From NCBI GenBank assembly GCA_020631815.1, contig JACKGW010000003.1, positions 186,001-250,000 on the forward strand: a stretch of DNA of 64,000 bases, in the 5' to 3' direction. The notes under the pieces are model-generated. The model ran no database searches and was not told the DNA's origin. It saw only the letters and a list, made by a program, of their open reading frames with translations. Positions 44,597-54,268 of this stretch are shown here, piece after piece; the first letter of the stretch is position 1, and each line of letters begins with the position of its first letter. The DNA comes from Planctomycetota bacterium (GTDB taxonomy: Bacteria > Planctomycetota > PLA2 > JAEUHO01). The position numbers and the translations under genes were made by a program.

Positions 44597-46432
44597 TCAG
44601 ACCCCGCCTTCGAGCGACGGGCTCGCGACGTCCAGCATGCGCCGCGACCACAGCTCGAGCATGACGAGCGCGTGGATGACGGCGCCGAGGTTGCGCGCTC
44701 CGCAGAGGTGCTCGCGGTAGAGGCGGCGCACGCCGTCGGGATCGACGAAGCCACGCTCCAAGCCGGGGCCCGAGAGCAGGCAGCCCTCGGCCAGCTCGCG
44801 GAGCGGACCGCGGTACAGGTCGTCGACGGGGAATGCGAAGCCGCGCTTGGGTGCACGGGCGAGGTCGGGATCGACGTGCTCGCGCACGTACGCACGCAGC
44901 AGCGCCTTCTGCTTGCCGCGCCGCGGGCTGCCCGACAGCTCGAGGCGTCCCGCGGCACGGCGCACGCGCCCGTCGAGGAACGGATGCCGCCCCTCCACGC
45001 CGTGCGCCATGAGCGCGCGGTCCTCCTTCACCAGCAGGTCGTCGGGCAGGTAGCGGCGGAAGTCGTCGCGCATCGCCGAGGGCGCGTCCGTGGGGCCCGG
45101 GCGTGGCTCGGGTTCGGCCACGCCGCGTAGCAGCGGCCCGAGCACGGTGCGCAGCTCGGTCAGGGGCTGGAGGCGCAAGAGGCCTCGATAGAGACCCTCG
45201 GGGTCGCTGGCGGCACGCAACACGCGCGCGCTACCGGGCGCACGGCGGTCCAGGACGCGCTGCACGGGCGAAACGAGGAACGACGGCACGTGACGAAGCC
45301 ACGGTCCGTGCCCAAGCATCCAGTAGCGCCGGTAGCCGCCGAAGACCTCGTCGCCGCCGGTCCCGGTGAGCAGCGCGCGTACACGCCGACCGGCCTCGCG
45401 GGCCACGCCCCACGTGGGGACCGCGCTCGCATCGGCGAAAGGCTCGTCGAACGCGCGTGCGGTTCCCACGACCCAGGCCGTCGGATCCAGCGGACACGGC
45501 ACGACTTGGTGCGGCAGGTCGAGCCGCTTGGCCGTGCGTCGCGCGCGCTGCACTTCGTCCGCGCCGCGCAAGCCCGGATAGCCGACGGTGAACGTGGGAA
45601 TGCGCTCGACTTCCGCCACCAGCGCGGCGAGGAGCCCCGAGTCGATGCCGCCCGACAACAGCAGACCAATCGGCCGTTCCAGCTGCAGCCGGTCGTGCAC
45701 GGCGGCGCGGAGCGCGTCGAGCACGTCATGGTGCTCGTCCTCCTCGACCACGTGTGGCGCGGGCACGACGTCGCTCGACAGCTGGAGCTCCGCGTCGAGG
45801 CGCAGGACTTCGCCCGGCGCGACGCGGCGCACGCCGGCGAGCGCGGTGCGCGCCGTGGGCACGACGCCGTCGCGCAGTACATCGACGAGAGCGTCCACGT
45901 CGGGGCGCGGCGGGAACGCGCCGAGCGCCACCAGGCCGTCGAGGGTGCTGGCGAACACGAAGCCGCCGGGGACGCGCGCGTACGCCAGGGGACGAACGCC
46001 CGCTGCATCGCGCGCGAGCCAGAGCGGTCCTTCGGGCGCCGCCAGGAACGCGAAGGCGTAGCTGCCGCGCAGGTCGGCCAAGCCCGCTTGGCCGTGCGCC
46101 TCCAGCCAAGCCGCCAGCAGGTTGCCGTCACCGGGCCCGCAGGGAGCCGGGTGACCTTCGCGCTCCAGCCGCGCACGGAGCGCGAGGTGGTTGTAGATCT
46201 CGCCGTTGAACACGAGCAGCGAACCGCGGGGACCGCGCCACGGCACGCCGACGCCATGCGCCGCGACGAGCGCGAGCCGGCGCATGCCCAGCTCGATCGG
46301 ATGGGAGCCCAGGCGACCGGTAGCGCGACCACCCAGGTCGGGGCCGCGACGGGCCAAGACGCCGAGAGCGTGGCCAATCGGGTCGGGCGGCGTGGTGCGG
46401 ACCCGCCCCACGATGCCCACGATCCCGCACAT
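44597..46432 (-). CDS. asnB: Asparagine synthase (glutamine-hydrolysing)
   Basis: 611 residues. N-terminal class II glutaminase domain with the nucleophile Cys2 exposed after Met removal (MCGIVGIVG), and FNGEIYNH. The synthetase domain has the PP-loop LLSGGIDSG, then TGTGGDEVFGGYRRY and GVEGRHPFLD. It makes Asn, or amidates a cell-envelope component, since many bacterial AsnB-like enzymes act in surface polymer pathways. The ATG at 46432 is fixed by Cys2; the upstream frame is shadow. Confidence 0.93.
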   Translation of the reverse strand: MCGIVGIVGRVRTTPPDPIGHALGVLARRGPDLGGRATGRLGSHPIELGMRRLALVAAHGVGVPWRGPRGSLLVFNGEIYNHLALRARLEREGHPAPCGPGDGNLLAAWLEAHGQAGLADLRGSYAFAFLAAPEGPLWLARDAAGVRPLAYARVPGGFVFASTLDGLVALGAFPPRPDVDALVDVLRDGVVPTARTALAGVRRVAPGEVLRLDAELQLSSDVVPAPHVVEEDEHHDVLDALRAAVHDRLQLERPIGLLLSGGIDSGLLAALVAEVERIPTFTVGYPGLRGADEVQRARRTAKRLDLPHQVVPCPLDPTAWVVGTARAFDEPFADASAVPTWGVAREAGRRVRALLTGTGGDEVFGGYRRYWMLGHGPWLRHVPSFLVSPVQRVLDRRAPGSARVLRAASDPEGLYRGLLRLQPLTELRTVLGPLLRGVAEPEPRPGPTDAPSAMRDDFRRYLPDDLLVKEDRALMAHGVEGRHPFLDGRVRRAAGRLELSGSPRRGKQKALLRAYVREHVDPDLARAPKRGFAFPVDDLYRGPLRELAEGCLLSGPGLERGFVDPDGVRRLYREHLCGARNLGAVIHALVMLELWSRRMLDVASPSLEGGV

Positions 46433-46584
46433 CCGACCCTGCTCCGTCCTGGGGCGGCGGGGTCCTCCCGCACGCCGGCGCCGTCGACTGTATCGACCGG
46501 ATGGGCTCCGATCCCGAGGCCGAGCCCCGGGCGAGTAGCCTCTGGAGCGCAGCCCGGTGCGGGGCGCAGGACCGGAGGACGACC

Positions 46585-46926
46585 GTGGCGGACGCGAAGG
46601 TGGCGTGGAAGGCAGGCGGGGTGCGGCTGGTGCTCGCGACGGCGCCCCCGGACGTGGCCGAGGACTTGGCCCGGTCGCTCGTGGAGGAACGCCTGGCCGC
46701 GTGCGTGAACCTCGTGCCGGGCCTGCGCAGCCTGTTCTGGTGGCAAGGCGCCGTGGCCAACGACCCCGAGACGCTGCTGGTGGCCAAGACCACGAAGACC
46801 GGCGTGGACGCCCTCGCCCGCTACCTGAAGGGCCGGCACCCCTACGAAGTGCCCGAGATCGTGGTGCTCGACCCGGCCGCGACGGAGGCCGCCTACGCGG
46901 CCTGGGTGGCTGAAACGGTCGTGTGA
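46585..46926 (+). CDS. cutA: CutA1-type divalent ion tolerance protein
   Basis: 113 residues from a GTG at 46585, preceded by GGAGG at a good distance. VRLVLATAPPDVAEDLARSLVEERLAACVNLVPG and LFWWQG, then HPYEVPEIVVL, are the CutA signatures of this trimeric ferredoxin-fold protein. Its function is still poorly defined. A longer frame to an ATG at 46501 overlaps the region upstream of asnB and lacks family resemblance. Confidence 0.93.
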   Translation: MADAKVAWKAGGVRLVLATAPPDVAEDLARSLVEERLAACVNLVPGLRSLFWWQGAVANDPETLLVAKTTKTGVDALARYLKGRHPYEVPEIVVLDPAATEAAYAAWVAETVV

Positions 46927-46936
46927 ACGGGCTCTT

Positions 46937-46957
46937 GAGGCCTGATTTCCGGGCCTC
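46937..46957 (+). terminator. Weak hairpin after cutA
   Basis: GAGGCC and GGCCTC arms with a 9-nt loop lie 10 bp after the cutA stop. No T-tract follows, so this is at best a weak terminator. Confidence 0.3.
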
Positions 46958-47055
46958 GTGACGGATGGGCAACTTGGTTCCCGGCACTCACGCCCTCACT
47001 TCAGGAGGTCGATAAGGGGTACGGCCGCTCCGAACACCCGAGGACGACCAGCCCC

Positions 47056-48261
47056 GTGTCCCCCAGGTTCCTGCCCACCTTTGATCCGAGCCCGCTCGGC
47101 CTGCAGAGGCTCTACGCCCGCCTGCTGCTCGCGATGCTCGCCCCCTTGGCGCTGCTCCACGCCGCGCTGTGGGCCCTCGGTGCCACCACGCCGCTCGCCA
47201 TGGCGCTCGAAGCGGCCATCGCGATCCTCGGCTGGCGGCTGCTGGTGTCCGCAAGCGAGCGGGGGCCAACCGGTCGGCCGATTGCCCCCGCCCTCGCGAT
47301 GTGCGCGATCGGCCTCCTCGGCGTGGCCGCCGCCTTCGAGACAGGCGGTGTCGGCAGTCCGCAGGTGGTCTTGGTGATCGCCACGATCGCCTTCGCGGGT
47401 CTCCTGTTCGACGGCGCCACCTTGATCCGTCTCGCGTGCACTCTTGCCACCGCCTACATCCTCTTCGCGCTGGCCCTGCCCCGCGGCATCGCCACCGCGG
47501 CTCTGGAGACCCAGACGGGCTCCTCGTTCTTTGCCTGGCAGCGCCTGCCAGTCACGGAGCTTGCCGCGTTGGTGCAGAACGTGGTCTACCTCGGGCTGGC
47601 CGCCTACACGGCACACGCCGCCAAGGGTCGCCTCCATACGCAGTGGTCCCAAATGCAGCAGCGGGCACGTCGCGACGTGCTGACGCAGCTGCCGAACCGC
47701 CTCGGCTTCCACGAGGACTTGCTTCGCGTCCTGGAGCAGCCGGCGGCGATCGAGATCCCGATGGCCGTGCTCATGGTCGACCTCGACCACTTCAAGCAGG
47801 TCAACGACCGCTTTGGTCACGCGGTCGGCGACGACGTCCTGCGGCAGACGGGCTTCATCCTGCGCGAGACCGTCGGTCCGATGGACCACGTGGCGCGGCT
47901 CGGTGGCGAAGAGTTCGTCGTGGCCGCGATGGCCACCGACACCCACCACGCCCTCGACTTGGCGGGCCGCATCGTGCGCGCGTTCCGCACCCACGCGTGG
48001 CACCAGGTCCGGCCGGAGCTGAAGGTGACCTGCTCGGTGGGGATCGCCCTGCTGACGCCGGACGCCGTGCGCGCGGGGCCGCGAGCTGCCCTCACCCACG
48101 CCCTGGAGAAGGCAGACAGCGCGCTCTACCACGTGAAGGGCAACGGCCGCGACGGCTTCCACCTGGCCCCCGACCTGCCCTCCACGGCCCTGGCCGCCTC
48201 GGGCACGCCCCGCACCCTGTCACTCGATCGCGGACCCTCGGGAGCGCCAGGCGCCCGGTAG
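47056..48261 (+). CDS. Membrane-bound diguanylate cyclase
   Basis: 401 residues from a GTG. About six membrane helices lie in residues 20-185, followed by a GGDEF domain with active site GGEEF and MVDLDHFKQVNDRFGH upstream, so synthesis of cyclic di-GMP is likely. The inhibitory I-site RxxD is replaced (GPMD five residues before GGEEF), so product inhibition is probably lost. An alternative role in lifestyle switching is unknown. A SD-like GAGGA precedes the start. Confidence 0.9.
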   Translation: MSPRFLPTFDPSPLGLQRLYARLLLAMLAPLALLHAALWALGATTPLAMALEAAIAILGWRLLVSASERGPTGRPIAPALAMCAIGLLGVAAAFETGGVGSPQVVLVIATIAFAGLLFDGATLIRLACTLATAYILFALALPRGIATAALETQTGSSFFAWQRLPVTELAALVQNVVYLGLAAYTAHAAKGRLHTQWSQMQQRARRDVLTQLPNRLGFHEDLLRVLEQPAAIEIPMAVLMVDLDHFKQVNDRFGHAVGDDVLRQTGFILRETVGPMDHVARLGGEEFVVAAMATDTHHALDLAGRIVRAFRTHAWHQVRPELKVTCSVGIALLTPDAVRAGPRAALTHALEKADSALYHVKGNGRDGFHLAPDLPSTALAASGTPRTLSLDRGPSGAPGAR

Positions 48262-48270
48262 GATCCGGGC

Positions 48271-48894
48271 GTGGACTCCACGCCCGCGCGCACGCCGTCT
48301 TCGCCCTCGACCGGACGCACGCGACGTGACCTGTTGGCCGCGGGAACGGCCGCGGGGCTCACCGCGGCCGGCGTGCTGTGGTGGGACGGGCTCCTGGTGG
48401 GCGGCGGCCCGCGTGTCGAGCCGACGCCCCCGGGCACGGCCGCACGCGCCCTGGACCCGGCCCTCCAAGCGACGCTCGCTGCGGTGCAGGACCGGCTCCT
48501 GCCCACCACGCCCGACTCACCTGGCGCAGCCAGCACGAACACGATCGGCTACCTCGACGCCGCGATGGCTTCGCCCGACGTGCCGCAAGACACCAAGGAT
48601 CTGGTTCGCCAAGGCGCCGCCCACGTGGATCGCAGCGCGCGCTGGTACCGAAAGAACCGCTTCCACGAGCTGACGGCCCTGCAGCAGGACGCCATCCTGC
48701 GCGGCCTGGAGCGCGACATCCGCATCGGCCTGCGCTGGCTGCGCGCGATGCTCGTCCTCACGCTCGAGGGCTTCCTCTGTGACCCCGTGCACGGCGGCAA
48801 CCGCGACGAGGCCGCGTGGCGTTGGCTCGGTCACGTACCAGGACCGCCGCGCCCCACCACTCCGTACCTGCGCATGGACGACCTCGCCCGATGA
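48271..48894 (+). CDS. Gluconate 2-dehydrogenase subunit 3-like protein, Tat-exported
   Basis: 207 residues from a GTG. Twin-arginine signal RTRRDLLAAGTAAGLTAAGVLWW (about 16-38). The mature part fits the gluconate 2-dehydrogenase subunit 3 family, with LQATLAAVQDRLLPTTPDSPGA near the start and CDPVHGGNRDEAAWRWLGHVP near the end. In known systems this subunit carries the flavoprotein partner across the membrane. Its stop overlaps the start of the GMC gene by 4 nt (ATGA), supporting that pairing. Cytochrome subunit not seen. Confidence 0.87.
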   Translation: MDSTPARTPSSPSTGRTRRDLLAAGTAAGLTAAGVLWWDGLLVGGGPRVEPTPPGTAARALDPALQATLAAVQDRLLPTTPDSPGAASTNTIGYLDAAMASPDVPQDTKDLVRQGAAHVDRSARWYRKNRFHELTALQQDAILRGLERDIRIGLRWLRAMLVLTLEGFLCDPVHGGNRDEAAWRWLGHVPGPPRPTTPYLRMDDLAR

Positions 48895-50621
48895 GCGGGT
48901 ACGACGTCATCGTCGTGGGCAGTGGCGCGGGTGGCTCGCCCGTCGCGGCCGTGCTTGCCGAGGCCGGCCATCGCGTTCTCGTGCTCGAGAAGGGCGGTCG
49001 CTACCAAGAGAGTGACTTCGTCAAGGACGAGATCGCGGTCGTGCGTCGCGGTGCCTTCACGCCGTCGGCCGATGCGGAGCCGATGGTCCAAGAGACCGTC
49101 GGCGCCGCGCAGGCCGGGAGCGGCGCCCCCACCTCGCTGTTCTGGAACGGCAGCCTCGTCGGCGGCAGCAGCGTGCTCATGAGCGGCTTCATGATGCGCA
49201 TGAAGCCGTCCGATTTCCGTCAGCTCTCGTCGTTTGGCCCCGTGCAGGGCTCCAGTGTGACCGACTGGCCCATCGACTACGGCGAGCTCGAGCCTTGGTA
49301 CGCCGAGGTCGAGCGGCAGGTCGGCCTCTCGGGCCGCGTGGTGCCGCATGGACGCCATCTGGCCGAGCCGCGCTCCACGCCCGGGTTCCCGCAGCCGCCG
49401 CTCACGGAGCACCCGCTTGCCCAGCGCGTGGACGCCGTGTGCGCGAGGCTGGGCCTCAACAGTGTGCCGCTCCCGCGCTCCGTGTTGTCGCGCGACGTTC
49501 CGGACGCCCCAGGCCAGGCGCGCCACGCGTGTGACTACAACGGCTACTGCGGCAGCTTCGGCTGCGCGGTCGGCGCCAAGGGCTCCGGCCTGGCGGCGTT
49601 CGTGCATCGCGCCGAAGCCACGGGTCGCTGCGACGTCATCTCCAAGGCCCGCGTGACGCGTCTGGAGACCGACGCCTCGGGCGCCGTGCGCGCCGCGCAC
49701 TGGATCGACCGCGACGGACGCGCCAACCGCACGGAGGCTTCCGTCTTCGTCGTGGCCTGCCAGGCCCTCGAGTCCGCGCGTCTGCTCTTGCTCTCGCGCG
49801 GCCCCAAGCACCCGCGGGGCTTGGGCAACAGCAGCGGACAGGTCGGCCGTCACCTGCTCTTCTGCTCGTTCGGTGCGGGCTGGGGCGACTTCGCGCTGGC
49901 ACGCGACCCGGCGCTCGCCAGCAGCGAGCCGTTCGTCAACCGCATCGTGCAAGACTGGTACTGGTACGACCCGTCCGACCCGCGCCGCCGCGCCGGACGC
50001 GACGACGTGCCGCCCGCGCCCGGGCTCGTGAAGGCCGGCACGCTCAACTTCCTGCGCGTGCACCCGAACCCCATCCTGGCCGCGGTCACGCAAGCGCTCT
50101 GGGACGAGCGGCCGGACTACGTGCCGCTGTGGGGCGCCGCGCTCAAGGAGCGCCTGCGCTGGTACTTCCACGACGTCATGCACCTGCGCTTCGAGACGTT
50201 CTCCGACTGGCTGCCCCACGACGGCTGCTGGATGCGCCTCAGCGACACCACGAAGGACAGGCTCGGTCTGCCCGTCTGCCACGTGCGCGCCGTCAACCAC
50301 CCGCGCTCGCTGCAGGCCGTGCGGGACCTCGTGGCCCGCGGCGTCGAGGTGCTGGAGGCCATGGGCGCGCGCAAAGTGCGCACGCCGGACAGCTTCGGCG
50401 GGCCGAGCACCAACCTCATCGCGGGCACCTGCCGCTTCGGCGATGACCCGCGTACCTCCGTCCTGGACCGCGACTGCCGGGCGCACGACACGCCCAACCT
50501 CTGGGTGACCGACGGCAGCTTCATGCCGTCAGGTGGCTCGGTGCCCTACACGATGACGATCTACGCCAACGCCCTGCGCGTCGCCACGCGCATCCACGAG
50601 ACGCTGGAGCGCGGTCGCTAG
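48891..50621 (+). CDS. GMC-family oxidoreductase, large subunit of gluconate-dehydrogenase type
   Basis: 576 residues. The FAD-binding dinucleotide fold VIVVGSGAGGSPVAAVLAEAG starts at residue 6. GSLVGGSSVLMSGFMMR, CDYNGYCGSFGC and a C-terminal VTDGSFMPSGGSVPYTMTIYANALRVA match the GMC/glucose-gluconate dehydrogenase group. It probably oxidises a sugar or polyol in the periplasm after Tat co-export with subunit 3. Substrate not deducible. Ends 2 bp before the opposing gene. Confidence 0.9.
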   Translation: MSGYDVIVVGSGAGGSPVAAVLAEAGHRVLVLEKGGRYQESDFVKDEIAVVRRGAFTPSADAEPMVQETVGAAQAGSGAPTSLFWNGSLVGGSSVLMSGFMMRMKPSDFRQLSSFGPVQGSSVTDWPIDYGELEPWYAEVERQVGLSGRVVPHGRHLAEPRSTPGFPQPPLTEHPLAQRVDAVCARLGLNSVPLPRSVLSRDVPDAPGQARHACDYNGYCGSFGCAVGAKGSGLAAFVHRAEATGRCDVISKARVTRLETDASGAVRAAHWIDRDGRANRTEASVFVVACQALESARLLLLSRGPKHPRGLGNSSGQVGRHLLFCSFGAGWGDFALARDPALASSEPFVNRIVQDWYWYDPSDPRRRAGRDDVPPAPGLVKAGTLNFLRVHPNPILAAVTQALWDERPDYVPLWGAALKERLRWYFHDVMHLRFETFSDWLPHDGCWMRLSDTTKDRLGLPVCHVRAVNHPRSLQAVRDLVARGVEVLEAMGARKVRTPDSFGGPSTNLIAGTCRFGDDPRTSVLDRDCRAHDTPNLWVTDGSFMPSGGSVPYTMTIYANALRVATRIHETLERGR

Positions 50622-50623
50622 CC

Positions 50624-52774
50624 TCAGCGCAGGGCGTCGAGCAGATGCACGCGGTCGTCGGTCCAGGCTCGGCCCACCGCGGCGTCCTCGAACCCACGCG
50701 CACGAAGCGCTGCGACGTCCTCGTCGCGCCGCGCCACCACCACCCAGTGCGATCCGTTCGCCGTCTTCGTGACGGCGAGCGCGCCGTCAGCCCGGGCCGC
50801 CGCGCCCAGCACCGGCACCAGGTCGACGTACTGCGACGACACGTGGAAGGCGGCGAGGCCCCCGTCCGCGAGCACGCGTAGATCACCCTGCACGGCTTCC
50901 CGCGTGAGCAGGTGCACGGGCACGGCGTCCGACGAGAAGGCGTCCACGACCAAGAGATCGAAGCTGCCGGCGGGAAGATGCTCGAGCTCGCGCCGTCCGT
51001 CCCCCACCGTGGTCGTCACGGCCGCCTTCGTGTCGTGCACGAACGTGAACAGCTTCGGGTCGCTCGCGATGCGCACGACGGCTTCGTCGATCTCGATGAC
51101 GCGAACGGACCAGCCTTCACGCGCATAGGCCAAGAGGGTCCCGGCTCCGAGCCCCACGATGCCGACACGCGGCGTCGGCGCGCGCGCCGCGAGATCCTCC
51201 ATCACGTCGCCGATCGGTGTCGCGCGGCCGTAGTAGAGCGTGGGCAATCCCGGCTTGCGCTCGAGCTGGACGCCGTGGATCGTGCGCCCGTGCAGCAGGC
51301 GATGGTGCCCGCCCTCGTCGTACGACCCGTCGACGGCGAGCACCGTGTGGGTACCGAAGAACGTGCGCTCTCGCGCCACGACGTCGAAGTCCTCGTGCAG
51401 CGCGAGCGTGGGCAGGACCAGCAGGGCGGCGAGACCACCGAGCAGCGCAGGACGGCCAGCGAGCCAGAGCAGCAGCGTGGCCACCGTGGCGAGCACGACG
51501 AGCAGGAGGAACCCTACGGACTCCGCGCGCAGGCTCGCCGTCGCTTCGAACAAGGTGATCACGAGGGCCGCGCCCAGCACCAGCTTCAGCACGGCCGGCC
51601 ACGCCGGTCGCGGTGCCATCACCCCCGTGGTCGGATGGATGCCGCGCACGGCCACCACGCCGAAGAGGAGCAACGGCAGCTCGTACGGGCCGTTCAGGCA
51701 CCAGGGCGCCAGCAGACCGACACCGAGACCACCCAGCGCGCCGCCGATGGCGGTGGCGAGGTACCAGCCTGTCGCGCGCGCCGGGTCGTCCGGACGGCGA
51801 CGGGCCAGGGCGCCCCACAGGTCCAGGCTCGCGGCCAGGACGAACGCGAGGAACACGAGCAGCTGCACGGGCATCCACTCCGTGCGCTCGGCCAACAGGA
51901 GGCCCGCGACAACCACGGCCAGCGGCACCACGCTGCGTCCCGCCAGCGTGACCAGACCCTCCGCCCGCGGCACGAACGCGAGGATCGAGGCCAGCAGGAA
52001 CAGGCCGAGCGGCACGACCCACAAGAGCGGTACCGGTGCGAGGTCGGTCGTGATGTGTGCCGTGACGGCGAGGAAGAGGCCACTGGCCAGTGCCGCGCGC
52101 AGCACGAGGCCCCACGTCTCGCGCGGCCAGCGCAGTCCCGGCTCGCGCTCGATGGGCGCGGAGGCCCGCGCGCGGGGCCACGCCATCACGGCGACGCACG
52201 CCACGACGACGGCTGCGAGCGGACCCCACACGCTCACGAGCGCACGCACCCCGAACGCGGGCTCGAGCAGCGTCGGATAGAGCAGCAAGGCGGCGAGGCT
52301 GCCCGCACTCCCCCACGCGACGAGGCGCCAGGCCCGCTCGGGCGCGCCGCCGCGCTCGACGAAGGCGCGATGCAGCAGCGGCGTCGTCACGGCCAAGGCA
52401 GTGACCAAGGGACCCAAACCCAGCGCGAGCGTGCCGACGAGCCACAGCGCGGGATCGTCCTGCGCCCCTGGTGCGCCCCACGTGCGCCACGTGAACACGG
52501 CATTGGCGATCGCCAGCCCGAGGAGCACCACGAGGCCGGGCCGTCGCCACGCCGGTCGGCGCGCCAGCGTGTGGGCCAGGGCCTGTGCCAGCAGGTAGAG
52601 CGTCTGGAACACCACGAGCGAAGCGGCCCACACCGCGGGTGTCCCGCCCAGGCGCGGGAGCAGGCGACGGCCTGCCAGCGGCTGCACGGCGAACACGAGG
52701 AACGCGGCGAGCGCGACCAGCAGCTCCGTGCGCGTCGGTCGACGCCGGGCGGCCGGCGCGCCCTCGGGCCTCAT
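50624..52774 (-). CDS. Multi-pass membrane protein with spermidine-synthase-like domain
   Basis: 716 residues. The N-terminal 480 residues contain about 12 to 14 membrane helices. The C-terminal 220 residues are a Rossmann methyltransferase-like domain with VGIVGLGAGTLLAYAREG, VIEIDEAVV and FDLLVVDAFSSDAVPVHLLTREA, as in polyamine aminopropyltransferase relatives. The group is often annotated as fused MFS/spermidine synthase. Real activity is unproven. The ATG overlaps the nucleotidase stop (ATGA). Confidence 0.88.
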   Translation of the reverse strand: MRPEGAPAARRRPTRTELLVALAAFLVFAVQPLAGRRLLPRLGGTPAVWAASLVVFQTLYLLAQALAHTLARRPAWRRPGLVVLLGLAIANAVFTWRTWGAPGAQDDPALWLVGTLALGLGPLVTALAVTTPLLHRAFVERGGAPERAWRLVAWGSAGSLAALLLYPTLLEPAFGVRALVSVWGPLAAVVVACVAVMAWPRARASAPIEREPGLRWPRETWGLVLRAALASGLFLAVTAHITTDLAPVPLLWVVPLGLFLLASILAFVPRAEGLVTLAGRSVVPLAVVVAGLLLAERTEWMPVQLLVFLAFVLAASLDLWGALARRRPDDPARATGWYLATAIGGALGGLGVGLLAPWCLNGPYELPLLLFGVVAVRGIHPTTGVMAPRPAWPAVLKLVLGAALVITLFEATASLRAESVGFLLLVVLATVATLLLWLAGRPALLGGLAALLVLPTLALHEDFDVVARERTFFGTHTVLAVDGSYDEGGHHRLLHGRTIHGVQLERKPGLPTLYYGRATPIGDVMEDLAARAPTPRVGIVGLGAGTLLAYAREGWSVRVIEIDEAVVRIASDPKLFTFVHDTKAAVTTTVGDGRRELEHLPAGSFDLLVVDAFSSDAVPVHLLTREAVQGDLRVLADGGLAAFHVSSQYVDLVPVLGAAARADGALAVTKTANGSHWVVVARRDEDVAALRARGFEDAAVGRAWTDDRVHLLDALR

Positions 52775-53688
52775 CGGGGCCCGACCTCGGGCGCGGGACG
52801 CGGTGGCGTGCGCGGGACCTGCGCGGCGGGTGCGACCTCCGACGCAGGGCCTGCATGCACCAGCTGGTCGTCGAAGAAGATGTGGGGCCGGAACGCCTTC
52901 ACGATGGGCGCCTTGCGCACACCGCCCAGGAAGAAGCACTCGTCGATGCGCACGCCCAACGCGTGCAGCGTGTTCACGACGCGCTCGTGGCTCACCGAGT
53001 CGCGCGCCGTGATCAGGGCGGTGCGCACCGGGCAGTCTTCGGGCGGAAACCGCTCTTGGATGCGACAGAGCGCCCGCAGGAACGGCAGGAACGGACCGGC
53101 CTCCATCGGCTCGGAAGCCCGCGCGGCCTCGTTCGCCTGGAAGGCCTCGAGGCCTTCGCGCTGGTACAGCTCCTCGCTGGCCGACCCGAAGAGCACGGCA
53201 TCGCCGTCGAAGGCGACGCGCACTTCGCCCTCGTGGCTGCTCGTCGCAGGTACGGGGAGGATCTTCCCGGCCGCGAAGCCGGCTTGCAGCGCACGCACGA
53301 CGTCGGCGTCCTCGGCCGACAGGAACAGATCGCAGCTGAACGCCTCGAGGTAGTCGGCCACGGGCCGGCCGCGTGTGAACGCGGCGCGCGTGATGGGTAG
53401 CCCGAGCGCCTCGATGCTGTGCCGCGTGCGCAGCCCCGTGTCGGCGCTGTTGCGCGACACGATGACCACCTCGACCAGGGTCTCGCCCAGCCGCTCGTTG
53501 ATGCCGAGCAAACCCTTGACCAAGGGATACCCCGTGCCGGGCGTGAGCGGCACCCGCTGGTTCTCGATCTGGTAGCGGGTGTAGGCCTCGACGCCCTCGC
53601 TCCGGAACACCTCGTGGGCCTCGGACAGGTCGAAGAGCGCCCGCGTGCTGACGCCGACCACCAGCTTGTCGTCGAGGCTGTAGGCCAT
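52771..53688 (-). CDS. 5'-nucleotidase, NT5C1-like family
   Basis: 305 residues. VVGVSTRALFDLSEAHEVFRSEGVEAYTRYQ, VEVVIVSRNSADTGLR, and ARDSVSHERVVNTLHALGVRIDECFFLGG are diagnostic of the cytosolic 5'-nucleotidase 1-type (HAD-like) family, which removes phosphate from nucleoside monophosphates. The C-terminus is Pro/Ala-rich. Upstream, 258 bp to ylxP contain repeat A copy 2. Confidence 0.9.
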   Translation of the reverse strand: MAYSLDDKLVVGVSTRALFDLSEAHEVFRSEGVEAYTRYQIENQRVPLTPGTGYPLVKGLLGINERLGETLVEVVIVSRNSADTGLRTRHSIEALGLPITRAAFTRGRPVADYLEAFSCDLFLSAEDADVVRALQAGFAAGKILPVPATSSHEGEVRVAFDGDAVLFGSASEELYQREGLEAFQANEAARASEPMEAGPFLPFLRALCRIQERFPPEDCPVRTALITARDSVSHERVVNTLHALGVRIDECFFLGGVRKAPIVKAFRPHIFFDDQLVHAGPASEVAPAAQVPRTPPRPAPEVGPR

Positions 53689-53777
53689 GCCGGGATGCTA
53701 CCCGCGCAGCTGCCCTGGGAACACGCAGACAAGGGCGCGTGGACGTCGCTTCTAGCGGAGTGCGACCGCCGCACATC

Positions 53778-53896
53778 GGGTCGTCAGGGCGACGGTAGCG
53801 CGCCAGCATCGGCGACGACTCGTGGTCTGTTCACTCGAGGAGCCGATGCTGGTGCGGGACCGAGCATCTGACGAGCAGCACCATCGCATGCAGGGG
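53778..53896 (+). repeat. Structured repeat A, copy 2
   Basis: Core 53778-53852. GGGTCGTCAGGGCGAC hairpin; then an 11-bp perfect stem CCAGCATCGGC / GCCGATGCTGG (53803-53813 with 53842-53852) enclosing the invariant GACGACTCGT, the apical hairpin (GTGGTCTGTTCAC) and ACTCGAGGA. The 3' part has GACGAGCAGC and ends CAGGGG. It lies between the nucleotidase and ylxP, upstream of both. Confidence 0.75.
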
Positions 53897-53946
53897 AGGT
53901 GAGCGCCCGCGTGCTACCCCCTCCCGGCCTCGGGCATGATGGCTCC

Positions 53947-54228
53947 ATGCATGTAGGTGCCCTGTACGTCCGTCTCGAGATCCCCGCGGCCCGTTCCCTC
54001 AAGGACAAGCGGCAAGTCGTGCGGTCCGTGCTCGACCGCGCCCGGTCGCGCTGGCACCTGGCCGCTGCCGAAGTCGATGACAACGACCTCAGGCAAGTGG
54101 CCTCTCTGGGCTTTGCCAGCGTGGCCAACACGGCCAGCGCGGCCCGGGCCCCGCTCGAGACCGTCTTGGAAGCACTCCGCGTTCACCCGATCGCACGCCT
54201 GTTGGACCACGAGCTGGACGTCACGTGA
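53947..54228 (+). CDS. DUF503/YlxP-like protein
   Basis: 93 residues beginning MHVGALYVRLEIPAARSLKDKRQVVRSVLDRARSRW, then AEVDDNDLRQVASLGFASVANTA. This is the complete DUF503 fold, a small ferredoxin-like protein often located near nusA-infB-rbfA and thought to act in ribosome or RNA biology. That context is absent here. An upstream frame to 53899 lacks similarity. Lies between two direct copies of repeat A. Confidence 0.92.
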   Translation: MHVGALYVRLEIPAARSLKDKRQVVRSVLDRARSRWHLAAAEVDDNDLRQVASLGFASVANTASAARAPLETVLEALRVHPIARLLDHELDVT

Positions 54229-54268
54229 TCCGGGCCACGCAGGTCGGGCGCGGACGTACGATGGCGCC

